NCBI RefSeq assembly: GCF_902167145.1 | Contig: NC_050101.1 | Location: 117,023,789 to 117,087,788 of the forward strand | Reading direction: 5' to 3' | DNA: 64,000 nucleotides | From: Zea mays | Taxonomy: Eukaryota > Streptophyta > Magnoliopsida > Poales > Poaceae | Shown: positions 54,780 to 64,000 of the stretch, one piece after another | Layout of the letters: every line of letters begins with the position of its first letter | How positions within the stretch are numbered: position 1 is the first letter of the stretch | The notes under the pieces: model-generated | The model's database searches: none | Seen by the model: only the letters and a program-made list of their open reading frames with translations | Told to the model about the DNA's origin: nothing | Made by a program: the position numbers and the translations under genes

Positions 54780-55040
54780 GCCTTCATTCCCTTAGGAATG
54801 ACTCAAATCTTTTTGCCGTTTATTTTTCGGCTTCACCGTTTACTTTTCGGTGTATCAGCTCTGACTTTGAGCTGTAAGCCTCCCTTAGGAGCTTCTTCGC
54901 CTTTTACTTTCGGCGGAATCAGCGTTTATTTTTCGCTGTAAGCCTCCCTTAGGAGCTTCTTCGCCTTTTACTTTCGGCGGAATCAGCGTTTATTTTTCGC
55001 TGCAAGCTCTGCATTCCCTTAGGAACGACTTTTGAGCTTC
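54780..55040 (-). repeat. E3 tandem repeat region, 63-bp period
   Basis: 'taagcctcccttaggagc' recurs at 54876 and 54939 (63 bp apart), with flanking 'cattcccttaggaa(c)gac' units. Same period and motifs as E1. Confidence 0.85.
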
Positions 55041-55237
55041 TCCCTGTTTTCTTTTCTTTTTCCTTTGCACTCGATGATGCGTTCTCAGTTTTTACATTTA
55101 CATCTTTGGGGGATATCGCTCTTATAGAATTGAAATAAGGAAAACAAAATTACATGCTGTGGCCCCATTAAAAACCTTTCTCCTCCTTTGGAAAGGAAAA
55201 GGGTGCCACAAGAAAGAATAGAAAAAATTACATCAAG

Positions 55238-58200
55238 CTAAACATAATATCGCCGAAGCTCGTCCGCATTCCGTGATCTAGGAATGTCGTTGTCGTCCAT
55301 ATCCTTCAATCTGTAGGAACCGGGTCTTGACGAAGATACTACCAGAAAAAGTCCTTCCCACTTCAGCTGTAGTTTGCCTACTGTCTCTGGGTTGGCTACT
55401 CTTCGAAGCACCAAATGTCCTGGCTCAATGTTCTTTAGCCTAACCTTTCTATCACGCCATTTTATTGTTTCAGCTTGGTATTTGTTGATGTTTTCCACGG
55501 CTTGAAGCCTGATTCCCTCTATAGCATCTTTTTCCACAGAGTAATCAGCTTCAGCTTCGTCTTCTGCCGAAGCTACTATTCTTATTGATCCTGCTTTGGC
55601 TTCTTCCGGAGTTATTGTTTCGTCACCAAACAATAGTTTGAATGGTGTAAAGCCTGTTGATCTTGATATTGTTGTGTTGTGGCTCCACACCACTTTGATT
55701 AATTCGTCTGGCCACTTTCCCCTAGGCTGATTGAAGATTAACTTCATTATTCCTGTCATTATGATGCCATTAGCCCTTTCAACAAGTCCATTTGACTCCG
55801 GATGCCGAACTGATGCAAAATGGATCTTCGTGCCAATTTGTTCACAAAATTCTCTGAACGCTTCGGAATCAAACTGCGTTCCATTATACACAGTAATAGC
55901 CTTCGGCACTCCGAAACGACAAACAATATTTTGCCAGAAAAACTTTTGGATAGTAACCAAAGTTATTGTGGCTAAAGGCTTTGCCTCAATCCATTTAGAA
56001 AAATATTCCACTGCCACTACAACATATCTTAAGTTCCCTTGTGCTGGTGGTAACGGACCTAACAAATCAAGGCCCCACCTTTGCAACGACCAAGTGGGTT
56101 GTATTAACTGGGTCAGAGACGAAGGTTGTTTTTGATCTCTTGCACATTTCTGACAACCTTCGTACTTTTGGACTAATTCCGCTGCATCTGAGGCTGCCTT
56201 TGGCCAATAAAATCCTTAACGAAAAACTTTTCCAAGCAAAGGCCTAGATCCAATGTGAGATCCACACAGGCCTGCGTGTATTTCCTTCATCAATTCTATA
56301 CCTTCGGCTTTGGATAAACACTTGAGTAATGGAGCACAGACTCCATGCTTGTACAGCTCCCCTTCTATTATAACATATGGTCGAGCTCTTGCCTCTATCC
56401 TCCTGTTATAAGCTTCGTCATCTGAAAGAAAGTTACCCTGAAGGAAAGAGATGATCTCAGTTCTCCAGTCTTCACTATAGACAGGGGATATGTTGAGGAC
56501 TGCTCTTTCAAGAAGTTCGACCGAAGGTGCTTTTATTGTCTCGAAAAATACTTCCGAAGGTAAGGGCAGCCTCTGTGCTGCTGACTTGGCTAATAAATCA
56601 GCATATTCATTTTCTCCACGAGGAATATTTTTAACAGAAAACCCTTCAAAGGAAGCCTCAATCCTTCGGACCGTGTCTAAATATTTTTCAAGCTTCGGAT
56701 CTCTTGCTTTATAACTTTTGTCAATATGACCAGAAATGACCTGGGAATCAGTTTTAAGAACCGTCCTTCTAATTCCCATCGCCTTTAACTTCCGAAGACC
56801 CAAGAGCAAAGCTTCGTACTCAGCAATGTTATTTGTGCAACTGAAATCAAGTCTTGTTGCATAACAAGTTTTAACTTTGGAAGGTGCGATCAACACAGCA
56901 GCTGCTCCTGCTCTGAAGGTTCCCCAAGATCCATCGCAAAATATTGTCCAAACTTCGACATCTTTACTCGTTTCTTCTTCCTGAGCCCCTGGCGTCCAGT
57001 CAGCAATGAAGTCTGCCAACGCTTGGGACTGAATCGAAGCTCTATGCATATAATCAATGCAAAATTCATTGAGTTCCGCAGCCCATTTTCCAACCCTTCC
57101 AGTAGCTGCTCTATTCCTCATAATATCCTTCAACGGTTGTGAAGAAGGAACAACTATATTGTATGCTTGAAAATAATGCTGAAGCTTCCTGGAGGCCATC
57201 AAAATAGCATACAACACCTTCTCCAATTCTGTATAATTTTTCTTTGATAAACTAAGAACTTCGGATACAAAGTATATTGGGGCTTGCTTTTTGACTTAGC
57301 CTTCAAGCTTCTCCTGGACAAGTGCTGCACTTACCGCTGAGTGTGAAGCTGCCACATATAACAACAGAGGAGCCCTGGCGTTGGTGGAGTTAGTGTTGTT
57401 AAGTCTATCAAATATTGCTTCAGCTCTTCGAAGGCTCTCTGCTGGACTGGTCCCCATTGAAAAACTTCGGCTGACTTCAGCACTTCGAAAAATGGTAAAT
57501 TTCTCTCTGCTGATCTAGATATGAATCTATTGAGAGATGCCAGTCTTCCTGTCAATCTTTGAGCCCCCTTCTTTGTACTTGGTGGTTCCATTCGAAGGAT
57601 AGCTTCGATTTTATTTGGATAAGCCTCAATCCCTTTTGTTGAAACTAGGCAGCCAAGAAATTTCCCTTTCTTCACTCCGAAGACACATTTTTCTGGATTC
57701 AACTTTAAACCGGCCTGCCTAAAATTAGCGAAGGTCTCCTACATATCAGCAATGTGATTTTCTTGCTTCGTGCTTTTTACAATGATATCATCAACATAAG
57801 TTAGCACATTTCTGCTTATCTGAGAATGAAGAACCTTCGCTGTCATTCTACTGAAGCTTCCTCCAGCATTCTTGAGCCCCTCAGGCATCCGAAGGTAACA
57901 ATATGTTCCACTAGGGGTTATGAAGCTGGTTTTTGGCTCATCCTCCTTCTTCATCCAAATTTGATGATAGCCTGAATAACAATCCAGCAGACTCATAAGC
58001 TCTGATGAAGCTGCTGCATCAACTAGAGAATCTATCCTTGGCAATGGAAACTCGTCCTTCGGACAGGCCTTGTTGAGATCAGTAAAATCAATACACATTC
58101 TCCATTTACCATTGGCCTTTTTTACCATAACAGTGTTAGCCAGCCATTCTGGGTATTTTACCTCTCTGATAACTCCGACACTGAGGAGTCTTTTCACTTC

Positions 58201-58959
58201 ATTCCGGGCACCTTCGGCCTTGTCATCAGACATCTTCCGAAGCCTCTGCTTTCTGGGTCTGAAGGATGGATCAACATTGAGCGAGTGTTCAATAACATCC
58301 CTGTTGACTCTGCAAAGATCATTAGCTGACCATGCAAAAACATCTTTGTTGTTGAACAGAAACCTTATCAAGGTTTTCTCCTGTTGTTCGGACAGTTGGG
58401 ATCCCAATAGCACTTTCTGCTCTGCTATGTCTTCGCATAAGAGCATGGGCTTCGGCTAATCGGCCGAAGCAGCTTTCTCCCTTCTGAACTTGTACTGCTC
58501 ACAAGCTTCAGCTCCATCTATGTTATGGATTGCTTTTGAGTCTGTCCAGTTTCCTTCGGACCTTCTGGCAGCTTTCTGACTTCCATGAATAGCAATGGGT
58601 CCTTGGTCCGAAGGTATCTTCATGCAAAGATATGCTGGATGAAGAATTGCGTCGAAGGCATTGAGAGTACCACGACCAATGATTGCATTGTAAGGGTATT
58701 CCATGTCAACAATATCGAACACAACTTGTTCAGTCCTTGTGTTGTTGATAAATCCGAAGGTTACTGGCATTGTGATTTTTCCGAGTGCTACAACCTGCCT
58801 TCCTCCGAAGCCACAAAGGGGATGTGTGGCATCATGGATCTTATCTTCGAGCTCTTGCATCTGTCTGAAGGCCTTAGCAAATATGATATCAGCTGCACTG
58901 CCTGTATCAACCAAAACATTATGGACCAGAAATCCTTTGATCACACAAGAGATAACCAT
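55238..58959 (-). pseudogene. pol: E3 protease, RT, RNase H and integrase, multiply broken
   Basis: Minus-strand pol, mostly one frame. Protease 58959-58456 (VLVDTGSAADII). RT 58446-57331 (FPLPRIDSLVDAA, YVDDIIVKS). After a frameshift near 57370, RNase H 57226-56216 shows FCDGSWG, AEYEALLLGL, KTDSQVI and NEYADLLAK; I read it as the second, archaeal-like RNase H typical of the Tat clade. Integrase 56086-55238 shows GLDLLGPL and NGLVERANG. Where ITVDNGTQF is expected it reads ITVYNGTQF, so the second catalytic Asp is Tyr. Stops lie at 58456-58458, 57739-57741, about 57296 and 56216-56218. No active enzyme can be made. Confidence 0.85.
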
Positions 58960-59234
58960 AGCATCATTGTGTGGGTAATCCTTGAGCTGAAGATCCTCTT
59001 GAGAAAAGGTAATTGGGGTGTGAGACCATCTTGATTTGATGAAGGGTCCTTGTACCCCCTACGTGTTGTACTCTTCTCTGTGCCTCCTTCTTCTGTTTCT
59101 TGTTGGCCGGCTCTGAGCATGAACCGCCTGTTATCGGGAGAATCAGCTTCGGAGCCGAAGCAGTTCCAGCTTGATTCTTGAGCGAAGCCATCAGCTTAAA
59201 AAGTGGAAGTGAGTTCACCGGAGGTGGGCGCCAA
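58960..59234 (-). pseudogene. gag: E3 gag remnant and leader
   Basis: Minus strand. The PBS is followed by gtgaactcacttccac, as in E1. The sequence then breaks into a short Lys/Gln-rich gag tail (MASLKNQAGTASAPKL...NKKQKKEAQRR) and runs into protease. The capsid and knuckle regions are absent. Confidence 0.6.
59218..59234 (-). promoter_or_regulatory. E3 primer-binding site
   Basis: On the minus strand TTGGCGCCCACCTCCGG directly follows the 5' LTR, identical to E1. Confidence 0.7.
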
Positions 59235-59864
59235 TGTTGGGGACTTGTTCTCAAATGCTATGAATCAAGAACAAGGCAATGTAAAATGTTAAATATTAAT
59301 GTCCTTCGTCCGCTGAAGCATTATCTCCCAAGGATTTAATGAACTTCGGACGAAGACCATGAGCAAAATATCACGAAGGTCATACCTTCGTGATCAAACT
59401 TATAAAACAATATGAAATAAAATATAAAAACATGAAGTATTAGAGAGAGAAATGCCATAGATAGAGAACATTATTCACATATTTTATTATATGAATTTAA
59501 ATATCAAAACATAATGTTTAGGCATATTTATACCTTTGCCTTGACAGAAAACAATAATTCCAGAGCAATGCGTTTGCAATTACAGGATTTCGTGAACAGT
59601 AAAGGAATACTGTTCACTATTTATAGGCACAGGACACAGCCTGTAAGGAATTACAATCATACCCCTTATAAAAGTTTACAACAATGACTCAGACCCTTAT
59701 GGACTAAAAGGTCATTCTATCTTTAAGTCGGTTCGATCCTTCACCTTCGGATACGCTATAACACCGAAACTTCATAAGTGGTAGCTTCGGCATTATGTAT
59801 AAGCAGCTTTAGCCGAAGCTGTTTCTTCCTGCAGGACCTTCGGCGACGAAGCATGGTCCCAACA
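59235..59864 (-). repeat. E3 5' LTR
   Basis: 630 bp. Differs from the 3' LTR at about 14 sites, mostly transitions, plus one C-run indel. Confidence 0.9.
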
Positions 59865-59869
59865 TGTGT

Positions 59870-60680
59870 AATAATATGTTTGATGATATTAAAAGTATTA
59901 CTATAAACTTTCAAGCATATCTATTTTAAAATATTAAATTTGTTTTAGGAATGTCTAGTTCCACCCTTAGCTAAAACAATCCAATCAAAATAACAGATTC
60001 CAAGATTCCAATAAACTAGTGAACGTCCCTTAGGGGTTTGTCTTATCTTCATCTTAGCTGAATTTGTCGGTTGCTTTGTCTGCATCACCTTTACTCATCT
60101 CATTTTGTACTTCAATTCTTAAATTAGTTAACGTCACTCGGGTTCTAAAATTATATCTAGCACATCACTTATTTTATCCTCTAGTTTAAACTTCTCCTTA
60201 TAAACAATATCAAACAATATTATTTATAGTTCCACGTTCTCTATTTGACACACTTTATGATAACCTTATTTATCACATCTAATGGTCCCGTGTATGTCGC
60301 CATCCCAGGCACTCCTTGAACCATGAGCCTTAAGTAAATCTGTAAGTTAAAAAATACGGAACAACCGCAATGTAAATTATATAATAAAATAAGGATGTCA
60401 TACAGAAAAAATGCCTTTAAGCATGCTCGTTCCGAATAACTATAATATTGTTTAATGGAATGGATTTATACGAAGAAAGTGTTCCTGAAGTGTTCGACCT
60501 TGCAGGTATTAGGCCACAGAGAGGTAGATTTCTCATACGTACGGGCAACAGTTTTGAACAACTCTTCCATCTGTAAATCTATATATTGTCTAAGAGATTG
60601 ATATCACCGGATTTATTTACATTGGGGTTTTCAAGCAAAGGTAAGAGGGACTCGAGGTTGATCTCTCCTTGTTTGATGAT
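59870..60680. other. Spacer between E3 and LINE with a short coding-like remnant
   Basis: AT-rich. On the minus strand, directly beside the LINE 3' end (about 60678 leftward), 33 codons read IIKQGEINLESLLPLLENPN and on to a stop. Shortly after, an ATG near 60573 opens MEELFKTVARTYEKSTSLWP for 34 codons. These may be exons of an old gene; no family recognised. Confidence 0.35.
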
Positions 60681-60691
60681 CTTTTTTTTTT

Positions 60692-60820
60692 GATAATGGA
60701 AACATAGTCCGACCTTGACCTCTAGAGAGGCTACGGCCAACGTTTACAACTGAAGGCAGCTTACTGCCTTGACAAAACACATGACTGCACCCAAGACCAC
60801 CTATGACAAGACCAAAGGTA
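60692..60820 (-). other. LINE 3' UTR
   Basis: 129 bp between the ORF2 stop and the A tail, ending ttccattatc before A10. Confidence 0.7.
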
Positions 60821-63800
60821 CTACAACGTTAATCGCCAAGCAGCTCCCCATCCGAAATTGCGAAAAAACTTTAGTAGCACCATCTCCATCTTGCGACATG
60901 AAGATTTTATTAACTCTTGGTCCTCCATCTTAAGTTGTAGCTGTGCCCAGAAGCGACACCAATATGTTGCCCTGAAGGTTACCTGCAGACAAGATTTAGG
61001 AGAAGATTTATTGAAAGTCACATCATTCCTGCTTAACCAAATAGCCCAGCAAATTGCAGATGCTGCAGTTAGTAGTAAACGACGTGATTTGACTGATAGC
61101 ACCCTTGCCCAGTCCCCAAACAAATCGTTTGCATCCCGAGGTGGTCTCAACCCTGTGCTTATCTGAACCAAACGCCAGATGAAAGACGCATAAGTACACC
61201 TGAAAAACAGGTGATTTATTGTCTCCAGTCTGCTACAAAAGCAACAGGTCTGATTACCAGGCCAATTCCTCCTGGCCAAGTTATCCTTTGTTAAAGTTAC
61301 ACCTCTTTTGAGGTACCACATAAAAACTTTTATTTTCAGAGGTATCTTAAGCTTCCAAAGGTCCTTGTTATCCCTAACCGCCCCATTGTTAAGAATTGCC
61401 TGATACAGGGACTGAACAGAGAACAACCCATTGGCAGTGAGGTCCCATCTGAATGAATCCCTGTTAGTAGTCAAATTGGTATACGCCACCAACGTCACTA
61501 GTTGAAACCATTGAGCCCTCAACTGGTGCACCAATCCCCTACGGAATGATATGTTTAAGGGTACTGTGGAGAAGACAAAGGCAACAGTTGAATTCTTCCT
61601 CCTTGCAAGATTATACAAACGAGGAAATCGAAATTTTAGCGCTCCCAACCCAAGCCAATTGTCCTCCCAGAAACGCGTTTGGGACCCATCTTTTACCTGA
61701 AAGGTACCTTTACTCATGAATAGATCCTTAATCTTCATAAGGCCACTCCAAAAGTGAGAATCCGAAGCCCGACGTTGTGCTTGGGATAGAGTTCGATTGG
61801 CCAAATATTTCCGTCTCAGCAACGATTGCCACATTCCTTCTTCATTGAGAAGTTTATACAACCATTTACTTAAGAGGCATTTATTTTGAATCTCTAAATT
61901 CAAAATGCCTAACCCGCCTAACTCTTTAGGTTGGCAAAGTACATCCCATCTTGCCAACCTATATTTTTTCTTATGGCCATCACCTTGCCAAAAAAAACGT
62001 GATCTGAAATAATCTATTTTCTCTAGCACCCCTTTTGGTACTTCAAAGAAAGACATCATAAAAATCGCAAGACTGGTTAGAACAGAATTAATTAACACTA
62101 ACCGCCCTCCCACGGACATAAGCTTTCCTTTCCAACTACTTAGCTTTCTCTCAAATTTGGTTTCCACTGTTTTCCAATCACCATTAGCCAACCTGCGATG
62201 GTGCATAGGGATTCCAAGATATCTGAAAGGCATGCCTCCACTTTTACAGCTAAACAATCTTGTGTACCTCCCTTCCTCCTCTTTGGCCTTCCCATAGCAG
62301 AAGACCTCACTCTTGTGGAAATTTATTTTCAGACCAGACAGCTGCTCAAAGGCACATAATATGAGTTTCATATTCGTTGCCTTGTCCAAGTTGTGCTCCA
62401 TAAACAAGATTGTATCATCTGCATATTGTAGAATGGAAAGCCCTCCATCTACCAAGTGCGGTACCAAACCCACTACTTGCCCGTTCACCTTTGCTCTCTT
62501 AATCAAAGTGGCAAGCATATCTGCTACCAAATTAAAGATTATGGGTGACAACGGGTCACCCTGTCTAACCCCTCTTTGAGTCTGAAAAAACGGACCCATC
62601 TGATCATTAACTTTAACCGCCACATGACCCCCTTCCATAAAAGTCTTAATCCAACTACACCACGTATCTGAGAATCCTTTCATACGAAGGACTTGCTGGA
62701 CAAAGCTCCACTTCACCTTATCGTACGCTTTCTCAAAGTCAATTTTGAAAATGACCCCATCTCTTTTCTTGGTGTGAAGCTCATGTAAGGTTTCATGCAG
62801 GACCACCACACCCTCCATGATATTTCTTCCAGGAAGAAAAGCCGTCTGCGATGGGCTGATTACATTTTGCGCAACCACCGTGATCCTCTTAGTCGCCACT
62901 TTTGTGAAAATTTTGAAGCTAACATTTAGGAGACATATCGGTCGATATTGTTGAACAGTAATCACCCCATTACTCTTAGGAAGCAAGACTATAGTCCCAA
63001 AGTTAAGACTGTACAAGGGAAGGTTCCCAACATGGAACAGATGGAACAAAGCCATAAGATCATTTTTTATAACATCCCAACAGACTTGATAAAATTCCAC
63101 TGGGAATCCATCAGGCCCAGGTGCCTTGTTATGTTCCATACTAAACACCGCCGCCTTGACTTCTTCCTCTGAAAAAGTCTTAATGAGCTCTTCATTCTCG
63201 GCCTGGGTGACTTGTATTATATCATCTCTAAGATCCTCATCCAGAGTAAAAGACGACCTTTCTGGTGGGCCAAATAGATCTTTATAATACCTAGTTATAT
63301 GACTTTTTAACTCCCTATCCTCATATAACATACGATCACCATTATGCATTTGGAAGATACGATTCTTTCTATGCTTCCCATTGGCGACCATGTGAAAATA
63401 TTTGGTGTTACTGTCACCCTCAAGGAGCTCCTTGACCTTCGCCCTTTGGTACCACTTTATTTCCTCTTCACGGAGAAGCTGAGCTAGCCTACTCTGAAGG
63501 AAATTGCGAAGATCCAACTCTGATGTACTCAATGGAACCGATTCAGCTCGCTTATCAATTTCATCAAGCTTGGAAATAATCTCCTTCTTTTCCTTTTTTA
63601 AAATACCAGAGGTATGCTGCGCCCATCCCCTTAAGTACTGACGCACTTTCCTAATCTTGGCTTGCCATTTCTCTAACGGATTCGATCCCCCTGCCTCGTT
63701 AATCCATATATCTTTAACCATATCCACAAATCCATCCCGAAAGAACCATCCTAATTCAAACTTGAAAGGAGGTATTGTTTGAACAGATCTTATTCCCGTA

Positions 63801-64000
63801 CTAAGAAGCAAAGGGGTATGGTCAGAGATATTTCTAGAAAGGGCAAGCACTGCGGCTCTAGGATATTTTTCCTCCCACTCTGTGGCTACTAGGATCCGAT
63901 CCAATTTCTCATAAGTCGGGTTATCCCTAGAGTTAGCCCAAGTGAACCTTCGCCCAGACATGTCCATCTCTCTCAGATCAAGACCATCAATTACGGCGTT
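60821..64000 (-). CDS. LINE ORF2 (endonuclease C-terminus, RT, zf-RVT), partial, open
   Basis: Open for 1,059 codons up to the window edge; the ATG at 63967 is internal, since the frame continues beyond it. The first 60 residues are the end of an apurinic-type endonuclease (RRFTWANS, LDRILV, SDHTPLLL). RT follows with PISLL-type box (YRPICLLNVSFKI), QTAFLPGRN, KIDFEKAYD, RGVRQGDPLSP and YADD near residue 515. A C-terminal Cys/His region (CCFCSRLETINHLFFRC, about residue 905) is the plant zf-RVT domain. No RNase H is seen. ORF2 proteins nick DNA and prime reverse transcription in the nucleus. There are no stops or frameshifts in view, unlike every pol gene nearby except the single-stop Tekay one, which suggests a recent insertion. 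Confidence 0.92.
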   Translation of the reverse strand, partial: NAVIDGLDLREMDMSGRRFTWANSRDNPTYEKLDRILVATEWEEKYPRAAVLALSRNISDHTPLLLSTGIRSVQTIPPFKFELGWFFRDGFVDMVKDIWINEAGGSNPLEKWQAKIRKVRQYLRGWAQHTSGILKKEKKEIISKLDEIDKRAESVPLSTSELDLRNFLQSRLAQLLREEEIKWYQRAKVKELLEGDSNTKYFHMVANGKHRKNRIFQMHNGDRMLYEDRELKSHITRYYKDLFGPPERSSFTLDEDLRDDIIQVTQAENEELIKTFSEEEVKAAVFSMEHNKAPGPDGFPVEFYQVCWDVIKNDLMALFHLFHVGNLPLYSLNFGTIVLLPKSNGVITVQQYRPICLLNVSFKIFTKVATKRITVVAQNVISPSQTAFLPGRNIMEGVVVLHETLHELHTKKRDGVIFKIDFEKAYDKVKWSFVQQVLRMKGFSDTWCSWIKTFMEGGHVAVKVNDQMGPFFQTQRGVRQGDPLSPIIFNLVADMLATLIKRAKVNGQVVGLVPHLVDGGLSILQYADDTILFMEHNLDKATNMKLILCAFEQLSGLKINFHKSEVFCYGKAKEEEGRYTRLFSCKSGGMPFRYLGIPMHHRRLANGDWKTVETKFERKLSSWKGKLMSVGGRLVLINSVLTSLAIFMMSFFEVPKGVLEKIDYFRSRFFWQGDGHKKKYRLARWDVLCQPKELGGLGILNLEIQNKCLLSKWLYKLLNEEGMWQSLLRRKYLANRTLSQAQRRASDSHFWSGLMKIKDLFMSKGTFQVKDGSQTRFWEDNWLGLGALKFRFPRLYNLARRKNSTVAFVFSTVPLNISFRRGLVHQLRAQWFQLVTLVAYTNLTTNRDSFRWDLTANGLFSVQSLYQAILNNGAVRDNKDLWKLKIPLKIKVFMWYLKRGVTLTKDNLARRNWPGNQTCCFCSRLETINHLFFRCTYASFIWRLVQISTGLRPPRDANDLFGDWARVLSVKSRRLLLTAASAICWAIWLSRNDVTFNKSSPKSCLQVTFRATYWCRFWAQLQLKMEDQELIKSSCRKMEMVLLKFFRNFGWGAAWRLTL

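Larger units (their letters stand above)
50276..59864 (-). mobile_element. Tat-clade (Grande-like) element E3, gag deleted
   Basis: TGTTGGGG...CCAACA, flanked by tgtgt (50271-50275 and 59865-59869). LTRs are 50276-50906 (631 bp) and 59235-59864 (630 bp), about 14 differences by eye. Minus-strand coding order: PBS, gag remnant, protease, RT, RNase H, integrase, 63-bp repeats, antisense gene (plus strand), PPT. Most of gag is missing: the leader jumps about 40 bases after the PBS into the gag-protease junction. Confidence 0.9.
60682..64000 (-). mobile_element. L1-type LINE, 3' part
   Basis: Minus strand. ORF2 runs from the window edge to TAG 60821-60823, followed by a 129-bp 3' UTR and a poly(A) tail (T10 on the plus strand, 60682-60691). 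The 5' end and the upstream TSD are outside the window. Confidence 0.9.

Overview
This is repeat-rich grass genomic DNA, almost certainly maize (Zea mays) or a close Zea relative. The evidence is nested LTR retrotransposons that look like maize Opie/Ji (Sirevirus), Tekay (chromovirus) and Grande-type (Tat clade) families, plus grass Tourist/Harbinger and hAT-type elements and a plant L1 LINE. There are no tRNA or rRNA genes. Only one locus, at about 46.2-49.7 kb, looks like a host gene rather than a transposon product. Family names come from recall of motifs and were not checked by a search.

Layout. 1-1065: 3' part of a Sirevirus LTR. About 1.49-5.35 kb: a degraded CACTA-like element containing a GC-rich exon-like block. 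5725-6544 and 27464-about 27830: one Sirevirus-like LTR split by a complete Tekay-like Ty3/gypsy element on the minus strand (6545-27463, 5-bp TSD gtttc). The left LTR of that Tekay copy is split by a very young Tat/Grande-like element E1 (8479-15878, TSD ggcgc). 28203-28594: Harbinger-type MITE. 29696-45157: second Tat/Grande-like element E2 (TSD tgcat), missing almost all of its 5' half, with an Opie-like Sirevirus (35759-45077, TSD aagga) inside its 3' LTR. 46.2-49.74 kb: acidic-repeat host gene whose promoter/5' leader is interrupted by a hAT-like and a Harbinger-like insertion. 50276-59864: third Tat/Grande-like element E3 on the minus strand (TSD tgtgt). 60682-64000: 3' part of an L1 LINE with an open ORF2 that runs off the window.

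How the parts relate. E1 keeps gag but has no pro-pol. E3 keeps a broken pro-pol but has lost gag. E2 keeps only integrase. All three carry, antisense to their own genome, the same extra gene: a TATA box near the 3' LTR, a first exon with the plant 'putative gypsy type transposon' domain (PF04195-like), and two GT-AG introns. Because the gene is antisense, its introns survive in the genomic RNA; this is the most interesting system in the window. The Tekay-like element also carries an extra sense ORF between its PBS and gag, with a possible dsRNA-binding-like fold. By-eye LTR comparison gives an age order that agrees with the nesting: E1 about 1 mismatch in 665 bp, Tekay about 13 in 3619, Opie about 22 in 1282, E3 about 14 in 630.
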